DNA of 64,000 bases from Acidovorax sp. HDW3 (lineage in GTDB: Bacteria; Pseudomonadota; Gammaproteobacteria; Burkholderiales; Burkholderiaceae_C), in the NCBI RefSeq assembly GCF_011303755.1, contig NZ_CP049885.1, positions 2,152,001-2,216,000 of the forward strand. Direction: 5' to 3'. The notes below the pieces were generated by a model. It was not told where the DNA came from. It saw only the letters and a program-made list of their open reading frames with translations, and did not search any database. Shown in pieces: positions 35,049 to 45,100 of the stretch. Numbering within the stretch: position 1 is the first letter of the stretch; each line of letters starts with the position of its first letter. The translations under genes and the position numbers were made by a program.

Positions 35049-36608
35049 CTACAGGCGAAACACCGCCAGCGTGCGCCCGAGCAGCCCGGCATTGCCGCTC
35101 ATGGCGCGTGCCGAGCCTGCCGACTCCTCGGCCAGGGCGGCGTTTTGCTGCGTGACTTGATCGAGATCCGTCACCGCCTCATTCACCTGGGCGATGCCCT
35201 GCGTCTGCTCATGCGCAGCCACCCCCATCTGGCCCATCAGGGCGTTGACGTGGCTGACCGACTGCACCACCTGCTCAATGGTCTGGCCTGCCGATTGCAT
35301 CAGCAACGCGCCGCGCGCAATGCTGGCGTTGGAGCCACCGATGAGGGCATGGATCTCCTTGGCCGCCTCCGACGAGCGCTGCGCCAATGCCCGCACCTCA
35401 CCGGCCACCACGGCAAAGCCCCGGCCCTGCTCCCCGGCACGGGCGGCCTCCACGGCAGCGTTGAGCGCCAAAATATTGGTCTGAAACGCGATGCCCTCAA
35501 TCGTCGCAATGATCTGGCCCATTTTTGTGCCGGACTGCTCGATCTCGCGCACCACGGCCCCCACCTCGGTCACGGCCTGCCCCCCCTGGCGCGCCAAGGC
35601 GGCGCTGTGCTCACTCTCTTGCAGTACCTTGCGCACGGAATCACCCGTCTGGGTCACGGTGCTGGCCAGCTCCTCCATGGCTGCGGCCGTCTCCTGCAGG
35701 CTGCTCGCTTGCGATTCAGTACGGGCCGAGAGGTTTTCCGACCCCTGGGCAATATCGGACGAAATACCGCCAAAGGCATTGATTTCAGCGCGCGCATCGC
35801 CCACGACCGCACGCATATTGAGCTGCACACGCTGCAAACGCCCCATCACCGGGCCCAAGGGGTGTTTGGGCGGCAGCCCCGGCTCCTGATGGCTCAGCTC
35901 ACCACTGGCCATGCTGCCCAGGAGCCGTTCGATACGCCGCAGTGGCCGCCCCATGCGCTGGTAGTAGCGCGCCAAAATGGCCCAGGCCAGCAGCACCCAC
36001 AGCAGCGTCTGCACCGCCAGGGTGCTGCTGTCGTGCCATCCCATCCAGCCCGGCAGCAGCGACACCAGCAGCAGCGGCAGCATCATGCCCCCCAGACGCA
36101 CCGTGTAACCCACGCGGTGGCGCTTTTCCCAAATATTGCGCCAGCCCTGGTGGCGCACGCCGCCAGCGTGCAAGATAAAAGTCTGGCGCCCGCTATCGCG
36201 CTCTTTCTTGATCTCGGCGTACAGGGTCTGGGCCGCTGCCACCTCTTCACGCGTCGGCTTGGTGCGCACCGACAAATAACCACGGGGCTTACCGCCCTCC
36301 ATGATGGGGGTGACATGGGCATGAACCCAGTAGTGATCGCCGTTCTTACGCCGGTTCTTCACAATGCCCGACCAGCTGCGGCCATGGCCAATCGTTGACC
36401 ACATGTCTTTGAACGCCTCTGGCGGCATGTCCGGATGGCGAATCAGGTTGTGGGGCTGGCCCATCAACTCATCCATGCTGTAGCCACTGACACGCGCAAA
36501 CGGCGCATTGCAGTGCGTCATCAGGCCCTTGGTATCGGTGGTGGACATGAGCAACTCATCGTCCGGGAAGGCGTATTCGTTCTGGGTAACAGGCAAGTTC
36601 AGACGCAT
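35049..36608 (-). CDS. PAS-domain methyl-accepting chemotaxis protein, Aer-like
   Basis: Energy- or aerotaxis-type receptor. The N-terminal PAS domain ([20 protein letters not shown], then [21 protein letters not shown] and [20 protein letters not shown]) closely resembles E. coli Aer and should bind FAD. Two hydrophobic segments around residues 170-215 anchor it, with no periplasmic sensor domain. A HAMP-like region and a long signalling domain with the hairpin [20 protein letters not shown] follow. I chose the ATG at 36608 ([14 protein letters not shown]) by alignment with Aer; an ATG at 36668 adds 20 residues. No other chemotaxis gene is nearby. Confidence 0.92.
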   Translation of the reverse strand: MRLNLPVTQNEYAFPDDELLMSTTDTKGLMTHCNAPFARVSGYSMDELMGQPHNLIRHPDMPPEAFKDMWSTIGHGRSWSGIVKNRRKNGDHYWVHAHVTPIMEGGKPRGYLSVRTKPTREEVAAAQTLYAEIKKERDSGRQTFILHAGGVRHQGWRNIWEKRHRVGYTVRLGGMMLPLLLVSLLPGWMGWHDSSTLAVQTLLWVLLAWAILARYYQRMGRPLRRIERLLGSMASGELSHQEPGLPPKHPLGPVMGRLQRVQLNMRAVVGDARAEINAFGGISSDIAQGSENLSARTESQASSLQETAAAMEELASTVTQTGDSVRKVLQESEHSAALARQGGQAVTEVGAVVREIEQSGTKMGQIIATIEGIAFQTNILALNAAVEAARAGEQGRGFAVVAGEVRALAQRSSEAAKEIHALIGGSNASIARGALLMQSAGQTIEQVVQSVSHVNALMGQMGVAAHEQTQGIAQVNEAVTDLDQVTQQNAALAEESAGSARAMSGNAGLLGRTLAVFRL

Positions 36609-36791
36609 GGCAACCATCAACCTATCCGATGCACCATCCTGGTGCGTTGGCACAAAATAAGCTGCCATGATCCACGGCCCTTGCCCAACGTCAACGCAGC
36701 CGCCAGGCGTTCAGCGCCCCGATTGATCCATATCTAGAAAAAAACACTTTCTGTCGCACGTATGCACAGTATTTGCTACGGGTGCATGGCC

Positions 36792-37973
36792 TCAAAACAA
36801 CGGCTGCGTATGCCCAGACATTGACCCCCATGGGCTCAGCCCGCCCACGCGCACGCCCAGCAGGCGCAGTGGCTGCTCCAGCGGCACGCGCTTGAGGCAC
36901 TGGCCGGCAATGCGGCGAATCTGCACCGCATCCTGCGTCGCGCCGTCAATGGTCTGGTCGCGCGTGGCGGTTTTGAAATCGGCGTAGCGCAGCTTGATGC
37001 CTATGGTGCGCCCGGCGTAGCCCGCGCGCTGCAGGTCTTGGGCCACGCGCTGGCACAGGTCGGTAAAAATTTCGCCCAGCAGCGCCTTGTCGCGTACGGC
37101 GTGCAGGTTGCGCTCAAACGTGGTTTCGCGGCTCATGGAGACGGGCTCGCTCTCGGTCACCACCGCGCGCGCGTCGCGGCCCCAGGCGGCGTCGTGCAGC
37201 CAGGCGCCGGTGGCGCGGCCAAAGTGCTGCACCAGCCAGGCTGGCGCGCAGGCGGCCAATTCGCCAATGGTGTGCACGCCCAGCTGCTGCAGCCGGGCGT
37301 CGGCCTTGGGGCCTATGCCGTTGATCTTGCGGCACGGCAGCGGCCAGATGCGGCTTTGCAAGTCCTCGGGCTGCACAATGGCGATGCCGTTGGGCTTGTC
37401 GAACTCGCTCGCCATCTTGGCCAGCAGCTTGTTCGGCGCCACGCCGATGGAGCAGGTGAGGCCCGTGGCGTCAAAAATACTTTTTTGAATCAGCCGCGCC
37501 AGCACCCGCCCACCCTCGCGCTGGCCGCCGGGCACGTCGGTGAAGTCGATGTAGACCTCATCGACGCCCCGGTCCTCCATCTGCGGCGCAATCTCGGTGA
37601 CGATGGCCTTGAAGCGCTGCGAATAGCGCCGGTACTGGGCAAAGTCCACCGGCAGCAAGATGGCCTGCGGGCACAGGCGCGCCGCCTTCATCAGCCCCAT
37701 GGCCGAGCCGACGCCAAAGGCGCGCGCCGCATAGGTGGCGGTGGTGATGACGCCGCGCCCGGCGTAACTGGCCAGGCGCGGGAAAGCGTCCAGCGGTATA
37801 TCGGCCAGCCGCCCCTGCCAGGCCCGGGCCAGGGCATCGTCCTCGTGCCGGCGCCCGCCGCCAATCACCACCGGCAGGCCGGCGAGCTGCGGGTAGCGCA
37901 GCAGCTCCACGCTGGCGTAGAAGGCATCCATGTCCAGATGGGCGATGCGCCGGGGCAAGGCGGCAGCGGTCAT
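36792..37973 (-). CDS. dinB: DNA polymerase IV (translesion)
   Basis: Y-family polymerase for translesion synthesis. The 393-residue protein starts RRIAHLDMDAFYASVELLRY (first catalytic Asp) and carries GVDEVYIDFTDV (catalytic Asp-Glu), TCSIGVAPNKLLAKMASEFD and the helix-hairpin-helix KINGIGPKADARLQQLG. The ATG at 37973 overlaps the pbpC stop (ATGA). An insertion-like stretch, GRRHEDDALARAWQGRLADI, follows the strand PVVIGGG, making the palm longer than in E. coli DinB (351 residues). No LexA box was identified; expression may depend on the pbpC transcript. Confidence 0.94.
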   Translation of the reverse strand: MTAAALPRRIAHLDMDAFYASVELLRYPQLAGLPVVIGGGRRHEDDALARAWQGRLADIPLDAFPRLASYAGRGVITTATYAARAFGVGSAMGLMKAARLCPQAILLPVDFAQYRRYSQRFKAIVTEIAPQMEDRGVDEVYIDFTDVPGGQREGGRVLARLIQKSIFDATGLTCSIGVAPNKLLAKMASEFDKPNGIAIVQPEDLQSRIWPLPCRKINGIGPKADARLQQLGVHTIGELAACAPAWLVQHFGRATGAWLHDAAWGRDARAVVTESEPVSMSRETTFERNLHAVRDKALLGEIFTDLCQRVAQDLQRAGYAGRTIGIKLRYADFKTATRDQTIDGATQDAVQIRRIAGQCLKRVPLEQPLRLLGVRVGGLSPWGSMSGHTQPLF

Positions 37974-40180
37974 GGCCGGGCCTTGGCTGCGGCCACGCCC
38001 GCACCGCGCACCTCCAGGCGCAGGCTGTCTTGCACCTGGCCGCTGGCGTCGAGCAGCTCGATGTGGTGGCGCCCCGGCCAGGGCAGCCAGGCCCAGCGCG
38101 CACCCTGGCCGACGATGCGCCCATCGATGCGCCAGCGCAGGGCGGCGCCGCCGCTGCCCTGGGCCTCGAACCACAGGCGCTGGTGGGCGGGCGGAATGTC
38201 GGGGTCGAGCGCAATGATGCTGCCCGCCGTCGGCGCGGCAATGCTGGGTTTGGCATCATTTTTGCCTCTAGCGCTTGCTGGATAAGCGCTACCAGCTATT
38301 GAATCAATAGCAAAAACAGCCTGCTCCGTGCCAGCAAGAAACCACTCGCTGCGCGGCGCCTCCAGCGCCATGCCCTGGGCATCGGCGCCAAAGCGCAGCG
38401 CCTGCCGCACCACGCCCTGGGGCGGGCGCGGCGCGGCGCTGGGCTCGTGCCGGTGCAAGAACTGCATCAGCGCGGCCCAGATGGGCGCCGCGCCGCTGGT
38501 GCCGCTGACGTCGTGCATGGCCGCGCCGCTGGCGTTGCCGACCCAGACGCCGACGGTGTAGCGCGCCGACCAGCCCAGCGCCCAGTTGTCGCGCATGTCC
38601 TTGCTGGTGCCGGTTTTCACTGCCGTCCAGAAGCGCGTGGCGAGCACGCTGTCGGTGCCAAAGGTACGCGCGCGCGCCAGCGGGTCGGACAGGATGTCGC
38701 CGACGATGAAGGCCGCGCGCGCATCGAGCGCCGGCGTGAACTGTGGCCGCTGCCCGCGCTGCCAGGCCGGCGCACTGGCGCGCCCGCCGTTGGCCAGGGC
38801 GCGGTAGGCGTTGGCCAGGTGCAGCAGATCGACCTCGCTGCTGCCCAGCGCCAGGCTGTAGCCGTAGTAGCCGCCCGTCTGCGCCAGCGGCACGCCCAGG
38901 GCCTGCAGCTGGGTGGCAAACGCTTCGGGAGTGACCATGACCAGGGTGCGCACCGCCGGCACGTTGAGCGAGGCCGCCAACGCCGTGCGCGCCGAGACCC
39001 AGCCCTTGAACTGGCGGTCGTAGTTCTGCGGGATGTACAGGCCGCTGGCGGTGGCGATCTGCGCCGGCGCGTCGTGCAGCAGCGAGGCCGCCGTCAACCG
39101 CCGCTCGGCCAGCGCCTGGGCGTACAAGAACGGCTTGAGCGTCGAGCCCGGCTGGCGCCGCGCGAGCACGGCATCGACCTGCGCCGCCTGGCTGAGTGCG
39201 CCCGAGGAGCCGACCCAGGCCAGCAACTCGCCGCTGGCGTTGTCAAGAATGACGATGGCGCCATCCTCCACGCCGCGCCCGCGCAGCTCGCGCAGCTGCT
39301 GCGCCAGCGTCTGCACGGCAAAGCGCTGCAGCGGCGCGCGCAGGGTGGACGCCAGGCGCGGCGCCAGCGCCTGGCCGGGCGCCAGCGCCGCCTGCGCGCG
39401 CGCCAGCTGCTGGCGCGCAAAGTGCGGCGCCACGCCTTCGCTGGCGGCCCAGGCGCGCCGCTGCAGGGCGGCGCTGGCGAACATGTCGAGCGCCAGGCAA
39501 TCGGGCGCCGGCGTGGGCTGCAGGGCGCGCAGCACGCCACAGGCGCGCTGGGCCACCTGCGCCGCGCGTGCGTTGGGCGCGCGCACCAGGGCGGCGGCCA
39601 CGGCGGCCTCTTGCGCGTCCAGCCCATGGGCGGCCTTGCCAAACAGGGTGCGCGCCAGGGCCTCGATGCCCACCACCTCGCCCCGAAACGGCACCAGGTT
39701 CAGGTACGCCTCCAGGATTTGGTCTTTGCGCCACTGGCGTTCGAGCTGCTGCGCCGCCAGCGCCTGGCCCACTTTCTGCACCGCCGAGCGCCCGCCGCTG
39801 CCCCGGCGCAAATCCTCATCGAGCAAACCGGCCAGCTGCATGGTGATGGTGGAGGCGCCGCGCGTGCGCTGGTGCCACAACCGCCCCCAGGCCGCCGCCG
39901 ACACGGCCGTCCAATCCACGCCGCTGTGGGCGTAAAAGCGCTGGTCTTCACTCAGCAGCAGCGCCTGGCGCAGCGCCGGCGAGACATCGGCCAGCGCCTG
40001 CCAGGTGCCCCGGCGCACGCTGGCATCCACGCGCAGGCGCTGCAGCACCTCGCCCTCGCGCGAGAGCAGCTCGACCTCTGACGGGCGGTAGTCGGCGCGC
40101 ACCTGCTCAAAGCTGGGCAGGGCCCAGGCCGGCAGCGCCGCGCAGGCCCAGACGAGAGTCGCCGCCCACCCGCAGCGCAT
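37970..40180 (-). CDS. pbpC: Penicillin-binding protein 1C
   Basis: Bifunctional peptidoglycan synthase. The 736-residue protein has a signal/anchor segment at 1-20, a family 51 glycosyltransferase domain (LLLSEDQRFYAHSGVDW; GASTITMQLAGLL) and a transpeptidase domain with the active-site PGSTLKPFLYAQA, SLNVPAVRTLV and KTGTSKDMRDNWALGW. A C-terminal PBP1C-specific domain lies at about 650-736. Residues 622-642 (AIDSIAGSAYPASARGKN) are encoded by a dispersed palindrome in the linker before that last domain. The start overlaps the stop of the upstream gene by one base and dinB overlaps its end. The alpha-2-macroglobulin partner is encoded four genes upstream in transcription order. Confidence 0.95.
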   Translation of the reverse strand: MRCGWAATLVWACAALPAWALPSFEQVRADYRPSEVELLSREGEVLQRLRVDASVRRGTWQALADVSPALRQALLLSEDQRFYAHSGVDWTAVSAAAWGRLWHQRTRGASTITMQLAGLLDEDLRRGSGGRSAVQKVGQALAAQQLERQWRKDQILEAYLNLVPFRGEVVGIEALARTLFGKAAHGLDAQEAAVAAALVRAPNARAAQVAQRACGVLRALQPTPAPDCLALDMFASAALQRRAWAASEGVAPHFARQQLARAQAALAPGQALAPRLASTLRAPLQRFAVQTLAQQLRELRGRGVEDGAIVILDNASGELLAWVGSSGALSQAAQVDAVLARRQPGSTLKPFLYAQALAERRLTAASLLHDAPAQIATASGLYIPQNYDRQFKGWVSARTALAASLNVPAVRTLVMVTPEAFATQLQALGVPLAQTGGYYGYSLALGSSEVDLLHLANAYRALANGGRASAPAWQRGQRPQFTPALDARAAFIVGDILSDPLARARTFGTDSVLATRFWTAVKTGTSKDMRDNWALGWSARYTVGVWVGNASGAAMHDVSGTSGAAPIWAALMQFLHRHEPSAAPRPPQGVVRQALRFGADAQGMALEAPRSEWFLAGTEQAVFAIDSIAGSAYPASARGKNDAKPSIAAPTAGSIIALDPDIPPAHQRLWFEAQGSGGAALRWRIDGRIVGQGARWAWLPWPGRHHIELLDASGQVQDSLRLEVRGAGVAAAKARP
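38257..38315 (-). repeat. Dispersed palindrome inside pbpC (in frame)
   Basis: Gene strand: GATTCAATAGCTGGTAGCGC, TTATCCAGCAAGCGCTAGAG, GCAAAAATGAT. It encodes I-A-G-S-A-Y-P-A-S-A-R-G-K, the same frame as in era and uvrD. It lies between the transpeptidase and the C-terminal domain. Confidence 0.92.
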
Positions 40181-41064
40181 CACGCCCCCGGCGTGCGCAG
40201 GCGCACCGCCGCACACCAGCGCTGCGCCACGGCGGGCGTGGTGGTGCACACCGCATCGTGCTGGCGCGAGGCCACGGCGCGTTCGAGCAGCTGGATGTCG
40301 GCCTCGTGCTGGCGCGCCACGTGCGGGTCCTCGAAAAAAATCACGCGCTGGCAGCGCCGCTGCAGCACCAGGTCGGCGATCTGCGCGTCGCCCCCCAGCG
40401 GGCCGCTGTGAAACGGCTGCACCCAGTAGCGGTCCGGCGGCCAGCCCCGGCCCCAGGCGAGGTCGTTCAGGCGCTGGCCGGTGGTACCGGTGGCGACGCG
40501 GCGCGCAAAGCGCGAGAGCACGTCGAAATGGCGGTCGGCAAAGGCCAGCATCTCGGCCTTGAGCGCGTCGTGGGCGATCAGCGCCAGCGTCTGGGCGCCG
40601 TAGGCGTGCAGGTCGTCGGCCCCCGGGTCGGGCGCCAGGCCGGCGTGCAGGCGCTCCATCTCGATCCAGTCGCGCGCACTGGCGACGGTGGACAAGAACG
40701 GCTTGCCATGGATCACGCACTGGCGCTTGAGCGCCAGCGCCTCGGGAAAGATGGAGGACGGATCGACCGGATCGATCAGGTAGATGGCGCCGTCGAGCTG
40801 GCGCCCCTCGCCCTCCATGCCCACGACCTCGGCCACCAGCTGCATCAGCCCACCATCGCGCCCATAGGGGTAGCGCTGCAGCGGTGCGTAGCCAGCGAGC
40901 AACCCCGTGCCAGCGATGGCGTCGTGCGTACGCCCGACGGCGTGCAACCCCAGGCCAAGCGCCCGGATGCCCGGCGCGCAGGCGCGCAGCCAGGTGAACA
41001 GGGCCGCATCCGGGGTGTGGTGGTGCAGGCGGTTGGCGGCAAGACCGAGGCGCATGGCGAACAT
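40180..41064 (-). CDS. Tandem methylglyoxal synthase-like protein
   Basis: Two methylglyoxal-synthase folds in one 294-residue chain. The C-terminal copy (about 155-280) retains the features of E. coli MgsA: AHD at the first strand, GTTG phosphate loop, SGPLGGD, FEDP and QHEADIQLL, which supply the known catalytic Asp/His residues. It should therefore convert dihydroxyacetone phosphate to methylglyoxal. The N-terminal copy (about 5-137) follows the same order but is altered: AANRLH, VGRTHD, YGRDGG, LIDP and no distal HxxD, so it looks non-catalytic, perhaps regulatory. The start is at ATG 41064 or 41055 (three residues difference). The TGA overlaps the pbpC ATG, implying translational coupling. 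Confidence 0.85.
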   Translation of the reverse strand: MFAMRLGLAANRLHHHTPDAALFTWLRACAPGIRALGLGLHAVGRTHDAIAGTGLLAGYAPLQRYPYGRDGGLMQLVAEVVGMEGEGRQLDGAIYLIDPVDPSSIFPEALALKRQCVIHGKPFLSTVASARDWIEMERLHAGLAPDPGADDLHAYGAQTLALIAHDALKAEMLAFADRHFDVLSRFARRVATGTTGQRLNDLAWGRGWPPDRYWVQPFHSGPLGGDAQIADLVLQRRCQRVIFFEDPHVARQHEADIQLLERAVASRQHDAVCTTTPAVAQRWCAAVRLRTPGA

Positions 41065-41232
41065 TCTTTCGGGGGCAACAACAAGCTTTTGATCGTAATC
41101 AGATTGCGGCGGGGACAGCGGCTTCTTGCAGCGTCTGAGCCAGGGTCGATGCAGGCGGTTGCGCAGATGAAGGGGTTTTCGCTGCGCAATCTGAAATACA
41201 TCCGGCAGTGGCACGTTTTTTGGCAGGCTGCG

Positions 41233-41263
41233 CCAATTGGGCAACAGGCTGTTGCCCAATTGG
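41233..41263. repeat. Perfect 13-bp inverted repeat
   Basis: CCAATTGGGCAAC, AGGCT, GTTGCCCAATTGG: 13 paired bases around a 5-base centre, with CCAATTGG itself palindromic. There is no T-run on either side, so it is not a standard terminator. It lies about 170 bases upstream of the methylglyoxal synthase start and could be an operator. Confidence 0.85.
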
Positions 41264-41298
41264 TCGCCATCCCTTGGAGGGACAAAATACAGCACAGC

Positions 41299-41343
41299 TT
41301 CAAAATTGATAGCTGTTCGCGCTTGTTTTACAAGGGCTAGCGC
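41299..41343 (+). repeat. Dispersed palindrome between GST and methylglyoxal synthase genes
   Basis: Reads TTCAAAATTGATAGCTGTTC, GCGCTTGTTTTACAAGGGCT, AGCGC. GCGCTTG / CAAGGGC forms the imperfect stem. It is the usual intergenic type. Confidence 0.85.
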
Positions 41344-41378
41344 CGCATAACGCCTGTATTTCGCAGGCTTCCCCCCGC

Positions 41379-42077
41379 TCACGCCGACATGATGACCGGC
41401 CCCCCTTTGGCCAAAGCCCGTTGGTAGGCGGGGCGGGCGCACATGCGGGCGTGGTAGGCCCGCAGGGCGGGCCAGGCGGCGGCGTCGCTGCCGCGTGCCA
41501 ACAGGGCTTCGACGACAAAGCTCATTTGAAAATCCGCCATGCTCAGCTGCTCGCCGGCAAACCACGTGTGCTGAGCCAGGTGCGCGTCGATAAAGGCCAG
41601 GGCTGATTGGATGTTGGGGGCGATCAGCTGGCGCTGCACCGTGGCGCACAGCTGGCGCACGATGGGGCGGGCAAAAAACGGCATTTTTTGCTGCGCAATG
41701 CTCTCAAACACCAGCTTCATCAGCAGCCAGTTCATCAGCGAGCCCTCGGCGTAGTGCATCCAGAAGCGGCACTGCCGGTGCGCGGGCGTGCCGCGTTCTG
41801 GCTCCAGGGCGGCCAGCTCTGCCGGCGCCTGGGGGCCGTAGCATTCCGCCAGGTATTCGATGATGGCCCCGGACTCGGCGATGACGGCAGCGCCGTCGGT
41901 CAGTACCGGCGACTTGCCCAGGGGGTGGATTTTTTTCAGCTCCGGCGGCGCCAGGCGGGTGCGCGGGTCGCGCGCGTAGCGGCGGATTTCATACGGCAGG
42001 CCCAATTCTTCGAGCAGCCAGGCGATGCGCTGCGAGCGCGAGGTTTCCAGGTGGTGCAAGGTCAGCATGGGCGCCAT
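41379..42077 (-). CDS. Glutathione S-transferase family protein
   Basis: Cytosolic GST fold of 232 residues. The thioredoxin-like N-terminal domain begins MLTLHHLETSRSQRIAWLLE with a Ser/Arg active-site region (LETSRSQR), the cis-proline HPLGKSPVL and the glutathione-binding ESGAIIEYLAE. The C-terminal helical domain contains LSMADFQMSFVVEAL (N-capping aspartate). The substrate is unknown. The start at ATG 42077 or 42068 cannot be resolved; longer starts would overlap the alpha-2-macroglobulin gene, whose stop is 31 bases away. Confidence 0.88.
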   Translation of the reverse strand: MAPMLTLHHLETSRSQRIAWLLEELGLPYEIRRYARDPRTRLAPPELKKIHPLGKSPVLTDGAAVIAESGAIIEYLAECYGPQAPAELAALEPERGTPAHRQCRFWMHYAEGSLMNWLLMKLVFESIAQQKMPFFARPIVRQLCATVQRQLIAPNIQSALAFIDAHLAQHTWFAGEQLSMADFQMSFVVEALLARGSDAAAWPALRAYHARMCARPAYQRALAKGGPVIMSA

Positions 42078-42108
42078 GGTAACGGCGACGCCCATGCCGG
42101 CCCGCAGC

Positions 42109-45100
42109 TCAGGGTGTGCCCTGCACCACCCGCACCCGCGCGTTGGGCAGCTCGCCAAACATCTCGGGCGCGTACAGCGCCTCGGCGCGGGTGGGGGGCA
42201 GTTGGAAGTCGCCCGCGTTGTTCAGGCGCAGCGTGTATTGCAGCGTGGTTTTGCCCTTGGGCAGGTACTCGTAGTAGCTGCGGTAGGACTCAAAGCTGCG
42301 CTCCTCGAACGCGGGCCAGCCTGCGCCGCCCACTTTTTCGCCCTGGGTGGCGATTTCTGAATCGCGCCCCAGGCCGCTGCCGAGGATGGTGGCGCCCGCC
42401 GGGATGGGGTCGGTAATAGCGACCCAGGTCATGTCGGCGCTGGCGTCGAGTTCGAGCGTCACGCGCAGCACGTCGCCGCGCTGGTACTGGCCGGGCGGCA
42501 GGTTTTTGTCGCCCTGCTCCACGGGGGTGATGGTTTTGCGCAGGCTGTAGCCCGCGTTCACCGGCGCGGTGCGCGGCACGGCAGCGAGCGATTGCAGCGT
42601 GAGCCAGGGCTTGCCGCTGCCTTGCTGGCTCACTTCCAGGCGGGCCTCTTTGCCGGCCTCTTTGCCGGCGGCTGCATCCCAGGGCAGGAACAGGGTGTTG
42701 CCCTGCCACATGCCCGGCGCGGCGGGTGCGCCAAAGGTTTTGCCCTGGTGGGGCGTGCCGCTGGCGTCGTTGGCGGGCACGCGCCGCACCTTGGCCCAAT
42801 CGACGCTGGCCTGGGCGCTGCCCAAGCTGGCGCGGGTTTGGCCGGTGACGGGGGTGGCTTCGAGTGCGGCACTCAAGCGTTCGAGCGCCAGCGCGCCCCA
42901 GAAGTTGGCGGTGGTGGTCTGCCAGGCGCCGCCTTGCTGGCGGGCGATGAAGCCGCTGGCGATGCGCCCAATCTCGTCCTTCCAGCCGGGCTGGTCGAGC
43001 ACAGCGAGCAGCAGGCGGGCGCTGTTGGCGTCGCCGCTTTGCATCAGCCACCACCACTGGTCGTCAGATTCGGTGCTGAACACCAGCTTGCTGCCCTGGT
43101 AGCTCAGGCGGGCGTGCAAGATGCTCTCGGCCTCGGCCAGGCGCTGGGCCTGCTGGGGCAACTGGGGCATACGGCGCAGGATGTTGAGCCAGTCAATGAC
43201 GGCGTGCGTGGGCCATTGGTTGGGGGCGATGGTGATGCTCGATAGCATCCGCGCCTGCGCCCGGCCGCTGCGCGAGAGTGCCTCGATGGCGGCGAGTTTG
43301 CGCAGCTCCAGGTCTTTGCGAGGGCTCCAGAAGTTGCGCTCGATGCGGCCCTCTACAAAAGCGATCAGGCCGTTTTCCATGGCGGCGCGGGCGGCGTCGG
43401 GCAGGGCAAAAGCGGGGTTGAGCTGCGCCGCCTCGTGCGTGGCCGCCAGCAGGTAGGCGGTCAGGGTGTCGCTGCCCCGGTTGGCCTGGCCGTCGCGCGG
43501 CGGAAAGTAGTGGGCCAGGCCGTCGCCGTCGAGGTAGGTGGGCAACTGCGCCGCCACCTGCTGCCACAACTGCGGGTCGCGCAGGCCAATGGCTTTGCTG
43601 GTTTTTTGCTCCAGGCAGGCAAACGGGTAGTTGGCCCACCAGTCGCGCACGCCGGGCAGGCCCTCGGCCAGCGTGGGCTGCAGCGCCAGTTGCAGGCCGC
43701 CGCGCCCTGGCAAAGCGCCCGCAGGCGGGGCCACGGCCAGGCTCAGGGGCGCATCGAGCTGCACCAGCGTGGCCTGCTGCACGGCCAACGGTACGGCGGG
43801 GATGATGCGCTGGCTGATCTTGAGCGCGTCTTGCGCGCCCGAGCGGCTGTCGCGCGCCGCCACCTCCCACAGCAGCGCCTGGGCGCGGGTTTGGCCCAGT
43901 TGCTGTGGCGCCGTCACGTCCCAGGCCAGCTCGCGGGCCTCGCCCGCCGGGATGTCCACGCTTTGCGCTGCCAGCTCCAGCAGGCTGGCGCGGGGCGTGA
44001 CTTGCACCTGCATGGCGGCCTTGGTGGTGTTGCGCAGCGTGATTTGGGCGCGGAACTGGTCGCCCTCGCGCACCAGGGGCGGCAGGCCGCTGATGATTTG
44101 CAGGTCTTGCGTGGCGCGGATATGGGTGCGGCCCGTGCCAAACAGGCCGGTGCCGGCGTCGGCCACGGCGACGATTTCAAAGCCCGTGAGCGCGTCGTTG
44201 AGCGGCACGGTCACCTGCGCCTGGCCCTGGGCGTCCAGGCGGATGGCGGGCTGCCACAGCAGCAGGGTGTCGAGCAGCTCGCGCGTGGGCGCGCGGCCGC
44301 CGCCGCCGCCTGCGGGCACGGCTTTTTTGCCGTAGTGGCGCCGGCCAATGATTTCCATCTGCGCGGTCGATGTCTCTACGCCCCAACTGCGGCGCACCAG
44401 CATGGCGTCCAGCACATCCCAACTGGTGTTGGGCATGAGTTCGAGCAGCGCCTGATCGACGGCGGCCAGCGCCACCTCGGCGTTGGCCGCCGGCTGGCCG
44501 TTGGGCAGCTTGGCGCGTATGGTCACCTGCGCTCTTCCGCGCACGCTGTAGCTTTCCTTGTCGGTCTGCACCTGCACCTGCAACTGGTGGGCCTGGGTGC
44601 CGACGCGGATTTCTGCCAGCCCCAGGCGGTAGGCGGGCTTGGCCAGATCGACCAGCGCGGTCGGGGCGACGTATTCCTTGCCCTCGTACCAAAACGCGGT
44701 CCACCATTCACGCGGCGCTTTGTAGCCCCAGGTGAAGAAGCTGTACCAAGGCACTTCGCGCAGGCGCCCGCGCAGGGCGAGCACGCTCACGTACACGTTG
44801 GGGCCCCAGCCTTCTTCCACCTTGAGCTGCACGGTGGGGTCTTTGCCGTTGAGCTGCACCACCTGCTGGCTCAGGATGCCTTCGCGCTCGACGCTCACCA
44901 GCGCCGTGGCGTAGCGAAACGGCATACGCACCTGAAAGCGCGCCACCTCGCCGGGTTGGTAGCTTTTTTTCTCGGGCAGCAGGTCGATGCGGTCGTGGTC
45001 TTCGCCGCCAAACCACAGTTCGCCCCGGCGCGTGACCCAGACGGAGGCGGCGGCCTGGGCCTCGTTGCCGTCCTTGTCGCGGGCGGTAGCGACGAGTTCG

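Larger units (their letters stand above)
41065..41378. other. Intergenic region with a long perfect palindrome and one dispersed repeat
   Basis: A 314-base gap between the GST gene and the methylglyoxal synthase gene, both on the minus strand. It contains the palindrome at 41233-41263, the dispersed element at 41299-41343 and otherwise no supported gene. The promoter of the mgs-pbpC-dinB unit must lie here, but no clear -10/-35 pair stands out. Confidence 0.6.

Noticed and set aside
41233-41263. Intrinsic terminator at the perfect palindrome
   Set aside because: No T-run follows on either strand; kept as an unexplained inverted repeat instead.
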